Source of the DNA: Bacteroidaceae bacterium
GTDB taxonomy: Bacteria; Bacteroidota; Bacteroidia; Bacteroidales; Bacteroidaceae
NCBI GenBank assembly: GCA_016292045.1
Contig: JAEEZX010000063.1
Location: forward strand, 1 to 56,718
DNA length: 56,718 nt
Reading direction: 5' to 3'
Of the stretch, positions 43,516 through 51,884 are shown in pieces. Below the pieces are notes generated by a model. That model saw only the letters and a program-made list of their open reading frames with translations, was not told where the DNA came from and ran no database searches. The position numbers and the translations under genes were made by a program. Numbering within the stretch: the first letter of the stretch is position 1; the number at the start of each line of letters is the position of its first letter.

Positions 43516-44185
43516 TTCCCGTTGCCATTGCCACATTGAGAGATTCCGATGTCTCACGGTCGGAAGGGTAGGGTGGAATGAACAGCCTTTCCGTTACTTC
43601 CCGGGTTATGGACGCAGATATCCCGTTTCCTTCGTTTCCCATGACTATTATTCCTGTGTCGGACAGCGTCTTTTCATAGATATTTTCTCCGTCCAGGAAG
43701 GTTCCGTAGATATTTTTCCCTTGCGACTTCGCTTCTGACAGCCAGAAAGCCAAATCCGTGTAATGCACTTTCACTCTGGCGATGGCTCCCATAGTGGCTT
43801 GCACGGCCTTCGGAGAAAAAATGTCGGCGGTTTCATTTGTGCATACAATATTCTCAATACCAAACCAGTCTGCCACTCTGACGATGGTACCTAAGTTGCC
43901 GGGATCCTGTATTGTGTCCAGCGCCAGGATCAGTTCGTCGGAACTTGGCGATGGTATCTGCCATCGGGGAAGCTTGAATATTGCAATCGGCCCCTGTGGT
44001 GCCTGTTGCAGCGAGGCTTTCTGGAGTTCGTCTTTTGTGAGGTCGTCGAACAGGGCCTCAAGTGTGAACGAACTGCGCAAATCTTCTATCAACTTTGGCC
44101 CTTCCGCTACGAAAAGACCGCTTGCCTCCCGTTCTTTCCGTCGTGCCAGAGAATGTATCTGTTTGATGCGATTCTTACTTATCAT
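43478..44185 (-). CDS. TrmH/SpoU-family RNA 2'-O-methyltransferase (RlmB-like)
   Basis: 235 residues from the ATG at 44185 (MISKNRIKQIHSLARRKERE). A longer frame runs through the promoter and is rejected. The N-terminal substrate-binding domain has FVAEGPKLIEDL. The SPOUT domain carries the three SpoU motifs: LDTIQDPGNLGTIVRVADWF, IIVMGNEGNGIS, and LFIPPYP with SLNVAMATGIICAEFRRR, which form the knotted SAM site. The product methylates ribose in rRNA or tRNA; the exact target is not deducible. Divergent from tamL across 89 bp. Its -7 promoter box ends only 4 bp before the start codon, implying a leaderless mRNA. Confidence 0.88.
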   Translation of the reverse strand: MISKNRIKQIHSLARRKEREASGLFVAEGPKLIEDLRSSFTLEALFDDLTKDELQKASLQQAPQGPIAIFKLPRWQIPSPSSDELILALDTIQDPGNLGTIVRVADWFGIENIVCTNETADIFSPKAVQATMGAIARVKVHYTDLAFWLSEAKSQGKNIYGTFLDGENIYEKTLSDTGIIVMGNEGNGISASITREVTERLFIPPYPSDRETSESLNVAMATGIICAEFRRRLAI

Positions 44186-44189
44186 GATA

Positions 44190-44197
44190 CAAAAGTA
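44190..44197 (-). promoter_or_regulatory. -7 promoter element of the rlmB-like gene
   Basis: Minus strand TACTTTTG, a full match to TAnnTTTG, lies 4 bp upstream of the ATG at 44185. The expected start of transcription falls on or beside the A of the ATG. No obvious -33 TTTG at the usual distance. Confidence 0.65.
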
Positions 44198-44261
44198 CGA
44201 AAAAAGTGTAGAGTAGCCGGTAGCATACGGGCGTTTTTTCAAAAATTTGAAAAAAAAGTCA

Positions 44262-44269
44262 TATATTTG
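44262..44269 (+). promoter_or_regulatory. -7 promoter element of tamL
   Basis: TATATTTG matches TAnnTTTG and lies 5 bp before the ATG at 44275 (8 bp before the second ATG at 44278). A TTTG at 44246-44249 is too close to be a standard -33 box. Confidence 0.6.
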
Positions 44270-44274
44270 CATTT

Positions 44275-46503
44275 ATGATGCGTCTGTGCGCCCTTTTCAG
44301 AACTTTGACATGCCTTCTGTTGGTGGCACTTGTCATCGTATCCTGTTCGTCGGAGAAGTATCTTTCAGAAGGGGAATATCTTCTCGACCGCACGGAGGTG
44401 CATCCGTCTTCTTTGGACGGCTATATCCGTCAGCATCCTAATCAGCGATGGTTTTCTGCTGTGAAGGTGCCTCTGGGCATCTGGCTGATGGCAGGAAAGA
44501 AAGAGGGACGTTTCCGCAATATGATCAGACGTATGGGAGAAGCTCCCGTGATATACGATTCGTTGCAGTCTGGACGCAGCGCCCAGCAGATGCAGGATGC
44601 TGTGAGAGCACAAGGTTATCTGCACGCAAAGTCGTCCTACAGTGAGCGTACGAAACGTCATAAGATGAGAGTGCGCTTTGATGTCGATTACGGACCGCGA
44701 TACAGTATTCGCGACCTCTCCACGGAGGTGAGGGACTCGCTTCTTCTGTATTTGATAGAGCCGCTGATGAGCGAGACGCTGTTGTACGAGGGTATGCCTT
44801 TTGATGCTAATGTTTTGGATGACGAGCGTCGTCGCATTGCATCCAAACTGAATTCAGTAGGCTATTATCATTTCAACAAGGACCATATCTCTTTCTTGGC
44901 AGATACCACCTTGGGTAATCATCAGGTGGCGCTCACAATGGTGATATTCCCTTTCTCCCAGCATGGCGACACCATCACTTATCATCAGATATACCGCTGG
45001 GGTGAAACGACATTTAAATTGGACACCACATCCCGTCATCCTTTGCGTCTGCGCGAAAAGGTGTTGCGCGGCACCGTAGCGATGAAGCCGAATAGTCTTT
45101 ATAGCGAGCGTGACGTTCAGACCACCTATGGTCGACTCATTCGCCTGGGTGCATTGGCAGCCAGCAACATACAGTTGGAGGAACGTGATTCCAACAGGCT
45201 GTATCCGCGCATCATACTCACGCCGGCCCGCTTAAACACTATTAAGTTCGGTCTGGACGGCACCAACTCTTCCGGCGACTTGGGAGTTGCGGCAGAGGTG
45301 ACGTATCAGAACCGTAATATCTTTCACGGTTCGGAACTGTTGACCATTAAGGCACGCGGAGCATTCGAGGCTATCAAACAGCTCAAGGGGTACGACCGTC
45401 AGAATTTCATTGAATACTCCTTTGAGGCTTCGCTGACGTTTCCCAATTTCATGTTCCCAGGTTTGAATCAATGGTTCCGCGCTCACACCCAGGCTACATC
45501 GGAGGTGTCGTTGAAATTCGACTCGCAGGACCGTCCCGAGTTCCATCGCCGCGTTGTCACGGGTGCGTTGCGCTACAGATGGGGACGTTATAACGGCAAG
45601 CATCAGTACCGTTGGGACCTTCTGGGACTCAACTATGTTTACATGCCTTGGATATCGGAGACATTCCGCAAGACCTATCTGGATAACCCCACTTCCAGAA
45701 ACGCGATTCTCCGTTACAACTACGAGAACCTTTTCATTATGAACTGGTCGTTCACGTTTAATTATTCGAGCGTCCACACCCTGGGGGCGATGAGTATATA
45801 TGGCAAGGACGGCTGGACGGCCCGTGTTTCGTTGGAGACAGCAGGCAATCTGCTGCATGGATTGTGCAGCGCGTTCTCCAGTTCCAAGAACAGCGACGGT
45901 CAGCGTACCCTCTTCGGCATTGCCTACGCTCAATATGCGAAGGTGGATTTGGATTTCTCACGTAGCCTCAAGATATCCGAAGGTCACTCTTTTGCGTTCC
46001 ATGCCGGCCTCGGTCTTGCGTTTCCTTACGGCAATGCCAATATCCTGCCTTACGAGAAGCGCTATTTCTCGGGCGGTGCAAATTCCGTGCGAGGATGGAG
46101 TGTACGTGAATTGGGTCCCGGAAGTTTTCGCGGCATAGACGGTCGTATCGACTTTATAAACCAGACAGGTGACATAAAGCTGGACCTTAATGTCGAGTAC
46201 CGTGCACATCTGTTTTGGAAGGTGGACGGAGCACTCTTTCTGGATGCCGGTAACATATGGACCTTTCGCGACTATGATGATCAGCCGGGCGGTCAGTTCT
46301 CCTTCAGCCGCTTCTGGAGGGAAATCGCCGTGTCATACGGTATGGGTATACGCTTCAATTTCAACTACTTCCTGCTTCGCCTGGATGCTGGCATGAAGGC
46401 CATTAATCCGGCATTCGAGGACACGAGGAGACACTATCCGTTGATATATCCGAAATTCTCCAGGGACTTCACATTCCATTTTGCGGTTGGTCTCCCATTC
46501 TAA
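44275..46503 (+). CDS. tamL: TamL: lipoprotein-type BamA/TamA outer-membrane assembly protein
   Basis: 742 residues. The lipoprotein signal ends VIVSC, lipidated at Cys24; a lipidated TamA is the hallmark of Bacteroidetes TamL. Residues about 30-330 form POTRA-like repeats (YLSEGEYLLDRTEVHPS; EGMPFDANVLDDERRRIASK; LYSERDVQTTYGRLIRLG). The C-terminal ~400 residues form an Omp85-type 16-strand barrel with GGANSVRGWSVRELGPGSF, the conserved VRGF/W lid-lock-like motif. The last strand ends FTFHFAVGLPF with a C-terminal aromatic. With a TamB it would help move or fold envelope proteins. Divergent from the rlmB-like gene and followed after 26 bp by an MBL-fold gene. Confidence 0.88.
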   Translation: MMRLCALFRTLTCLLLVALVIVSCSSEKYLSEGEYLLDRTEVHPSSLDGYIRQHPNQRWFSAVKVPLGIWLMAGKKEGRFRNMIRRMGEAPVIYDSLQSGRSAQQMQDAVRAQGYLHAKSSYSERTKRHKMRVRFDVDYGPRYSIRDLSTEVRDSLLLYLIEPLMSETLLYEGMPFDANVLDDERRRIASKLNSVGYYHFNKDHISFLADTTLGNHQVALTMVIFPFSQHGDTITYHQIYRWGETTFKLDTTSRHPLRLREKVLRGTVAMKPNSLYSERDVQTTYGRLIRLGALAASNIQLEERDSNRLYPRIILTPARLNTIKFGLDGTNSSGDLGVAAEVTYQNRNIFHGSELLTIKARGAFEAIKQLKGYDRQNFIEYSFEASLTFPNFMFPGLNQWFRAHTQATSEVSLKFDSQDRPEFHRRVVTGALRYRWGRYNGKHQYRWDLLGLNYVYMPWISETFRKTYLDNPTSRNAILRYNYENLFIMNWSFTFNYSSVHTLGAMSIYGKDGWTARVSLETAGNLLHGLCSAFSSSKNSDGQRTLFGIAYAQYAKVDLDFSRSLKISEGHSFAFHAGLGLAFPYGNANILPYEKRYFSGGANSVRGWSVRELGPGSFRGIDGRIDFINQTGDIKLDLNVEYRAHLFWKVDGALFLDAGNIWTFRDYDDQPGGQFSFSRFWREIAVSYGMGIRFNFNYFLLRLDAGMKAINPAFEDTRRHYPLIYPKFSRDFTFHFAVGLPF

Positions 46504-46529
46504 TTATTGAGTTAAAACGAAAAAAATAT

Positions 46530-47327
46530 ATGCAGTTTATTTCATTTAGTTCAGGCTCCAGCGGCAACTGCTATCTGCTCAAGACAGAGCATAATATGCT
46601 CATCCTCGATGCAGGTCTGAGTCCCCGCAAGGTGAAGCAGTACCTAAGTGACTACGGCCTCTCGCTGTCGGATGCAGACGCCATTCTGATTACCCACGAT
46701 CACACTGACCATATCAAAGGCGCCGGACTTATGTCGGAGGAGTATCAGTTGCCGGTCTACACTACGGAGACCGTTCACGAGGGTATGTGCCGTAATTATT
46801 GTATGCCTCACAAGGTGCCGGTAGCTTTGCGCCGCTTTGTCCAAAAGGATACGACATTTGATTTGGGAGATTTTAAGATAACACCGTTTGAAGTGCCCCA
46901 CGACAGCAGCGACTGTGTCGGTTATTTCATTGAGGCGGAGGGTGTGGCCTTCTGCATCATCACGGATGCCGGTCATGTCACAGATGCCATTCGTCAGTTT
47001 GTGGCCCGTGCCAACTATCTTGTGCTGGAGGCCAATCACGATGTGGATATGCTCAATATGGGTCCTTATCCCGCCCATCTCAAGGGACGTATAAAAGGGG
47101 AGAAGGGACATCTCTCCAACGAGACCGGTGCCCGTCTGGTGGCTGAGTACGCCACTCCGGAGTTGCGGCATCTCTGGCTCTGTCATCTTTCCGAGGAGAA
47201 CAATCATCCGGAACTTGTGCGTAAGACCTACGAACAGGTGTTCTCGGAATACGGTATTAAGGCCGGTTTGGACTTTTCTCTTACTGTATTGAAGCGTCTC
47301 GTGCCTTCGGAAATGTACATTTTGTGA
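46530..47327 (+). CDS. MBL-fold metallo-hydrolase (YycJ/WalJ-like)
   Basis: 265 residues, cytoplasmic. The metallo-beta-lactamase metal site is complete: ITHDHTDHIKGAG supplies the HxHxDH motif, FEVPHDSSDCVGY a further His, CIITDAGHVTD the bridging Asp, and LWLCHLSEENNHPE the last His. The N-terminus SFSSGSSGNCYLLKTEHNML is typical of the YycJ/WalJ subgroup, thought to be exonuclease-like hydrolases involved in DNA repair. It probably shares the tamL promoter. Exact substrate unknown. Confidence 0.9.
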   Translation: MQFISFSSGSSGNCYLLKTEHNMLILDAGLSPRKVKQYLSDYGLSLSDADAILITHDHTDHIKGAGLMSEEYQLPVYTTETVHEGMCRNYCMPHKVPVALRRFVQKDTTFDLGDFKITPFEVPHDSSDCVGYFIEAEGVAFCIITDAGHVTDAIRQFVARANYLVLEANHDVDMLNMGPYPAHLKGRIKGEKGHLSNETGARLVAEYATPELRHLWLCHLSEENNHPELVRKTYEQVFSEYGIKAGLDFSLTVLKRLVPSEMYIL

Positions 47328-47354
47328 GAAAAATGAAAAAAAGTAAACGAAAAG

Positions 47355-47386
47355 TTTGGCTGTTTGCGAAAAATGCCATACCTTTG
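47355..47386 (+). promoter_or_regulatory. Promoter of tRNA-Lys
   Basis: A -33 TTTG (47355-47358) is followed after 20 bp by TACCTTTG (47379-47386). Both match consensus, and this is one of the best promoters in the window. It lies 35 bp before the tRNA and may also serve aspS by readthrough. Confidence 0.85.
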
Positions 47387-47421
47387 CACCCGCAAATGAG
47401 GGGATTGATGCCCCGAGGAAT

Positions 47422-47494
47422 GCGTCCTTAGCTCAGTTGGTAGAGCAATTGACTCTTAATCAATGGGTCCAGGGTTCGAGCCCCTGAGGGCGTA
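47422..47494 (+). tRNA. tRNA-Lys (anticodon CTT)
   Basis: A 73-nt cloverleaf: acceptor GCGTCCT/AGGGCGT with two G-U pairs, D arm GCTC/GAGC with GG in an 8-nt loop, anticodon stem ATTGA/TCAAT with loop CTCTTAA (anticodon CTT), 5-nt variable loop, T arm CAGGG/CCCTG with TTCGAGC, discriminator A. CCA is not encoded. Confidence 0.95.
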
Positions 47495-47502
47495 CGAAAA
47501 AG

Positions 47503-47531
47503 AGGATGGCCCGCAAGGTCGTCCTTTTTTT
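47503..47531 (+). terminator. Terminator-like hairpin between tRNA-Lys and aspS
   Basis: AGGATGGCC pairs with GGTCGTCCT (with G-U pairs) around a short loop, followed by seven T. The aspS ATG lies 31 bp after the T run with no consensus promoter in between. Confidence 0.8.
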
Positions 47532-47562
47532 GTTGGTGGAAGAAACATATATATAATATAAT

Positions 47563-49356
47563 ATGTATAGAACTAAAACCTGCGGAGAACTCCGCATGAC
47601 AAACGTAGGTGAACAGGTCACCTTGTCGGGTTGGGTGCAGAGCATCCATAATCTGGGTGCCCTTTCCTTTGTCGATTTGCGCGACCGCTACGGCATCACC
47701 CAGTTGGCTTTCAACGAAGATGCCAGTGAGGAACTCAAGGCCAAGGCCGCTTCTCTGGGTCGTGAGTATGTGATTCAGGCCAAGGGCACTGTGGCGGAGC
47801 GATATTCCAAGAACAAGAATATCCCTACCGGCGACATTGAGATTATCGTTTCCGAGTTGAATATCATCAACGCTTCTCTCACTCCTCCTTTCACCATCGA
47901 GGAGAACAGCGACGGCGGCGACGACCTTCGCATGAAGTACCGTTATCTGGACTTGCGTCGTCCCGTGGTGCGTCAGAATCTGGAGCTGCGCCACAAGATG
48001 GCTTTCGAGGTGCGCCGCTATCTTGACGAGCAGGGTTTCATCGAGATAGAGACTCCCATCCTCGTCAATTCCACTCCGGAGGGTGCCCGCGACTTCGTGG
48101 TGCCTTCCCGCATGAATCCCGGTCAGTTCTATGCATTGCCCCAGTCTCCACAGACGCTCAAGCAGCTTCTCATGGTGGCCGGCATGGACAGATATTTCCA
48201 GATTGTGAAGTGTTTCCGCGATGAGGACCTGCGTGCCGACCGTCAGCCGGAGTTCACACAGATCGACTGCGAGATGTCTTTTGTTGAGCAGGAGGACATC
48301 CTTCAGATGTTTGAGGGCATGAGCCGTCATCTCTTCAAGACCATCAAGGGCATCGACCTTCCCGCGCTTCCCCGCATGACATGGGCTGAAGCCATGAGGT
48401 GTTACGGCAGCGACAAGCCTGATACGCGTTTCGCAATGCCTATTGTGGAGCTCAAGACTTCCGAGGTGGACAATGCTTCTCATGAGATTGTGCCCACACT
48501 CTTTCCCGAGGGATTCCAGGTGTTCGACGGTGCGCGCTACATCGGCGCTCTCTGCTGCGAGGGTCAGGCTGTGCTCACCCGCAAGCAGATAGACGAGCTC
48601 ACAGAGTTTGTGAAACGTCCCCAGGTGGGTGCCAAGGGTATGGTATACGCCCGCGTCAACGAGGACGGCAGCGTGAAGTCGAGTGTGGATAAGTTCTACG
48701 GCCCCGATACGCTGGCTGCCCTCAAGGATAAGATGCAGGCGAAGGCCGGCGACCTGATTCTCATTCTTTCCGGCGACGATGCCATGAAGGTGCGCAAGCA
48801 GCTCTGCGAGTTGCGCCTTGAGATGGGTTCCCGCATGGGTCTGCGCGACAAGAACAAATACAGCTGCCTGTGGGTTATCGACTTCCCGATGTACGAGTGG
48901 AGCGACGAGGAGCAGCGTCTGATGGCTATGCACCATCCGTTCACGTCTCCCAAGCCCGAGGACATACCTCTTCTCGACACGAATCCTGCCGCCGTGCGTG
49001 CCAATGCCTACGACATGGTCATCAACGGTGTCGAGGTGGGCGGCGGTTCTATCCGTATCCACGACGCTCAGTTGCAGCAGAAGATATTCGAGATACTCGG
49101 TTTCACTCCCGAGCAGGCGCAGGCGAAGTTCGGCTTCCTCATGAATGCCTTCAAATACGGCGCACCCCCTCACGGAGGTCTGGCCTACGGTCTCGACCGC
49201 TTTGTCTCTCTCTTCGCCGGTTTGGACAGTATACGCGACTGCATTGCGTTCCCCAAGAACAATTCCGGTCGCGACGTCATGCTCGACGCTCCTGGTGTGA
49301 TAGACCAGTCCCAGCTCGACGAGCTCTGTCTCTCTGTGGTTAAGAAAGCAGAGTAG
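47563..49356 (+). CDS. aspS: Aspartyl-tRNA synthetase
   Basis: 597 residues, the bacterial length of the class IIb enzyme. The N-terminal OB fold binds the anticodon ([40 protein letters not shown]). The catalytic core has motif 2 ([20 protein letters not shown]) and motif 3 ([20 protein letters not shown]). A GAD insertion domain lies between (about 290-420), as in bacterial enzymes. Whether it is discriminating or also charges tRNA-Asn cannot be told here. Followed by a bidirectional terminator that separates it from the convergent HU gene. Confidence 0.97.
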   Translation: MYRTKTCGELRMTNVGEQVTLSGWVQSIHNLGALSFVDLRDRYGITQLAFNEDASEELKAKAASLGREYVIQAKGTVAERYSKNKNIPTGDIEIIVSELNIINASLTPPFTIEENSDGGDDLRMKYRYLDLRRPVVRQNLELRHKMAFEVRRYLDEQGFIEIETPILVNSTPEGARDFVVPSRMNPGQFYALPQSPQTLKQLLMVAGMDRYFQIVKCFRDEDLRADRQPEFTQIDCEMSFVEQEDILQMFEGMSRHLFKTIKGIDLPALPRMTWAEAMRCYGSDKPDTRFAMPIVELKTSEVDNASHEIVPTLFPEGFQVFDGARYIGALCCEGQAVLTRKQIDELTEFVKRPQVGAKGMVYARVNEDGSVKSSVDKFYGPDTLAALKDKMQAKAGDLILILSGDDAMKVRKQLCELRLEMGSRMGLRDKNKYSCLWVIDFPMYEWSDEEQRLMAMHHPFTSPKPEDIPLLDTNPAAVRANAYDMVINGVEVGGGSIRIHDAQLQQKIFEILGFTPEQAQAKFGFLMNAFKYGAPPHGGLAYGLDRFVSLFAGLDSIRDCIAFPKNNSGRDVMLDAPGVIDQSQLDELCLSVVKKAE

Positions 49357-49380
49357 GGGACAGGAAATATAAATAAGAAA

Positions 49381-49411
49381 GGGCACTCAAACGAGTGCCC
49401 TTCTTTTTTTT
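49381..49411. terminator. Bidirectional terminator between aspS and HU gene
   Basis: GGGCACTC and GAGTGCCC form a perfect 8-bp stem around AAAC, with a T-rich run on the plus side and an A-rich run on the other, so it can serve both convergent genes. Confidence 0.9.
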
Positions 49412-49426
49412 AATACTTGCGCGCCT

Positions 49427-49702
49427 TTACTTCTTCAGCATCTCGGCGAAGTCCTTGCAGGGCTTGAATGCCGGCAGATCGTGAGCGGGCACGATGATTG
49501 TCTGGTTTCTTGAGATGTTACGGGCGGTCTTCTGTGCGCGGTGCTTCAGAATGAAGCTGCCGAATCCACGCAGATAGATGCATTCACCCTTACTCATTGT
49601 GTCCTTCATTACAGACATCATGGCCTCGATAGTAGCTGTAGCGCTTGCGGTATCCACACCTGTGCGGTTGCAGATTTCCTTGATTAATTCAAGCTTTGTC
49701 AT
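49427..49702 (-). CDS. HU/IHF-family DNA-binding protein
   Basis: 91 residues, the usual size. It is a dimeric nucleoid protein that bends DNA in the minor groove. Visible features are the helical N-terminus MTKLELIKEICNRTGVDTAS, the core YLRGFGSFILKHRAQKTARN, and the beta-arm region with NISRNQTIIVPAHDLPAFKP, where the usual arm-tip NPQTG is replaced by SRNQT and the Pro at the intercalating position is not obvious. It has its own promoter at 49745-49777. Confidence 0.93.
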   Translation of the reverse strand: MTKLELIKEICNRTGVDTASATATIEAMMSVMKDTMSKGECIYLRGFGSFILKHRAQKTARNISRNQTIIVPAHDLPAFKPCKDFAEMLKK

Positions 49703-49744
49703 ACTTTTTTCAGTTTTCGGTTAGTTTTTTCTTCAATTCCGACA

Positions 49745-49777
49745 CAAAGATAATAAAAAAACTTGTATAACAGCAAA
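49745..49777 (-). promoter_or_regulatory. Promoter of the HU gene
   Basis: Minus strand TTTG (49774-49777) then, after 21 bp, TATCTTTG (49745-49752). The leader to the ATG at 49702 is about 38 nt. Confidence 0.75.
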
Positions 49778-49858
49778 GCAAAATGCTTAAAATTCCCGTT
49801 TTATGCGCGTTTTTTTTGTTTTTACACGAGATTTAGCCGTTTCTTGCCGTATTTCCCA

Positions 49859-51775
49859 TTATAAATCCCTAAGCCACGCATCTTCAGAGGCATCTGTCGG
49901 CATGCGCCAGTCTCCGCGTGGCGACAGACTTACAGAACCCACCTTCGGTCCGTCGGGCAGACAGCTCCTCTTGAACTGCTGACGGAAGAATCGTCTGCAG
50001 AACGTCTTGAGCCAGTGTGTGACGGTCTCTTCGTCATAGATGCCCTCAAAGGCCTTCAATGCCATCATCTTTATCTTGGCGGGACGGAATCCCCAGCGCA
50101 GCAGGTAGTAGAGGGTGAAGTCGTGCAGTTCGTAGGGTCCCACGAGGTCTTCTGTCTTCTGTGTGATGTTGCCCTTCTCGTCGGCGGGAATCAGTTCGGG
50201 CGAGATAGGAGTGTCCACGATGTCCAGCAGTGTGGCCCGTGCCTCCTTGTCGTCGCTGTGCTCTGCCACCCAGCGCACGAGATGCTTCACCAACGTTTTG
50301 GGCACTGATGCGTTCACGCCGTACATCGACATGTGATCGCCGTTGTATGTGGCCCAGCCGAGCGCCAGTTCCGACAGGTCGCCTGTGCCCACCACGAGGC
50401 CTCCCGTCTGGTTTGCCACATCCATTAGTATCTGCGTGCGCTCGCGCGCCTGCGAATTCTCATAGGTCACGTCGTGCTTCGCCTTGTCGTGGGAAATATC
50501 CCTGAAGTGCTGCTCGCAGGCTGCCTTGATGCTTATCTCGCGTATGGTGATGCCCAGTTGCTTCATCAGGTTCATCGCGTTGTGGTAGGTGCGGTCGGTG
50601 GTGCCGAATCCGGGCATTGTGATGCCGATGATACCCTTGCGGTCGAGCCCCAGCAGGTCGAATGTCCTCACGGTGACGAGCAGCGCCAGTGTGGAGTCCA
50701 GACCGCCCGATATGCCCACCACAGCCGTCTGGGCGTGTGTGTGTCGCATGCGCTTGGCCAGTCCCTGTGTCTGTATGGAGAATATTTCCTCGCAGCGCTC
50801 GTCCAGTTCCTCTCCCTGCGGCACGAAGGGGTGGGGGTATATGCTTCTCGTCAGTGTGAATTCGCGGGGCTCCGTGTGGAGCACTACGCGCTTCGCTCCC
50901 TCCGCCGTCTCCTTCGCGGCGCATGTGGCAAAGGTGGTGTTCTGCCGGCGTTCGTTGCGCAGGCGTTCGATATCAATCTCCGTGATGACGAGCTGTTCGC
51001 TCAGGCTGTTGTGCTTGCCTTCGGCAATGATGCTTCCGTTCTCGGCCACCAGCACCTTGCTGCCGAACACCACATCCTGGGTGCTCTCGCCGAAACCTGC
51101 TCCCACATACACATAGCCTGATATGGTGCTTGCGCTCTGCTGTCTCACGAGCTGCTTCACGTAGTTGTATTTACCTACGCATTCGTTGTCGGCCGACAGG
51201 TTGAGTATCACCTCCGCGCCTTCCAGTGCCATGCGGCACGAGGGCGGGATGGGAGCCCAGAGGTCTTCGCATATCTCGATGCCGAATGTCATCGACGATG
51301 TCTCGAAGAGCCAGCCGCGCTGCAGCTCGATCTGCTGTCCGCCCAGCCAAATTGCCGTGCCGGGAGCTATGTCGGCAGCAGAGACGAACCAGCGCTTCTC
51401 GTAGAACTCCTTGTAGTTGGGCAGGAAGGTCTTTGCCACCACGGCTTCTATGCGTCCGTGCTGCATCACTACGGCGGCGTTTATCAGTCCGCCCTTAATC
51501 TGCACGGGCATTCCCACCACGATGATGATGTCCAGTCCGTGACTGAATTCCTGCAGTTTGGACAGTGCGCGCTCCGCTTCGTCCAGCAGCGTCTGCTGAT
51601 GGAAGAGATCCTGGCAGGTGTATCCCGTCAGAGCCAGTTCGGGGAAGACGATGACTTCAGCGCCCTTTCCCTCGGCCTGCACGGTGAGGGCTTCGATGCG
51701 TTCCACATTCCATTCCGGGCTTGCCACCCTCACTTCGGGCACGGCAGCGGCAATCTTCACAAATCCGTAGTTCAT
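49859..51775 (-). CDS. nadE: Glutamine-dependent NAD+ synthetase
   Basis: 638 residues from the ATG at 51775 ([20 protein letters not shown]); upstream in-frame ATGs lie beyond the promoter and inside the divergent clp gene. The N-terminal glutaminase (nitrilase) domain has its catalytic triad in [14 protein letters not shown] (Glu), [15 protein letters not shown] (Lys) and [10 protein letters not shown] (Cys). The C-terminal synthetase has the ATP pyrophosphatase loop [14 protein letters not shown] and [20 protein letters not shown]. It converts deamido-NAD to NAD with ATP and glutamine in the cytoplasm. Transcribed alone from 51801-51808. Confidence 0.96.
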   Translation of the reverse strand: MNYGFVKIAAAVPEVRVASPEWNVERIEALTVQAEGKGAEVIVFPELALTGYTCQDLFHQQTLLDEAERALSKLQEFSHGLDIIIVVGMPVQIKGGLINAAVVMQHGRIEAVVAKTFLPNYKEFYEKRWFVSAADIAPGTAIWLGGQQIELQRGWLFETSSMTFGIEICEDLWAPIPPSCRMALEGAEVILNLSADNECVGKYNYVKQLVRQQSASTISGYVYVGAGFGESTQDVVFGSKVLVAENGSIIAEGKHNSLSEQLVITEIDIERLRNERRQNTTFATCAAKETAEGAKRVVLHTEPREFTLTRSIYPHPFVPQGEELDERCEEIFSIQTQGLAKRMRHTHAQTAVVGISGGLDSTLALLVTVRTFDLLGLDRKGIIGITMPGFGTTDRTYHNAMNLMKQLGITIREISIKAACEQHFRDISHDKAKHDVTYENSQARERTQILMDVANQTGGLVVGTGDLSELALGWATYNGDHMSMYGVNASVPKTLVKHLVRWVAEHSDDKEARATLLDIVDTPISPELIPADEKGNITQKTEDLVGPYELHDFTLYYLLRWGFRPAKIKMMALKAFEGIYDEETVTHWLKTFCRRFFRQQFKRSCLPDGPKVGSVSLSPRGDWRMPTDASEDAWLRDL

Positions 51776-51800
51776 GCGTTCTACATTGTTATTACGCGTG

Positions 51801-51808
51801 CAAAGGTA
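51801..51808 (-). promoter_or_regulatory. -7 promoter element of nadE
   Basis: Minus strand TACCTTTG, a full match to TAnnTTTG followed by GC. The leader to the ATG at 51775 is about 20-25 nt. No clear -33 TTTG at the usual distance. Confidence 0.7.
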
Positions 51809-51884
51809 CGAATTTTTCCTGAAAGTCGACATTTCTTGGCACGTCTTTTGCATAATACAAAGTGAATAAGGCATAGAAAAGCCC

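Noticed and set aside
47428..49386. Long open frame on the minus strand (652 codons) opposite aspS
   Set aside because: It is a shadow of aspS. The plus-strand frame encodes a complete synthetase with all motifs; the antisense product is low-complexity His/Leu/Val-rich with no domain.
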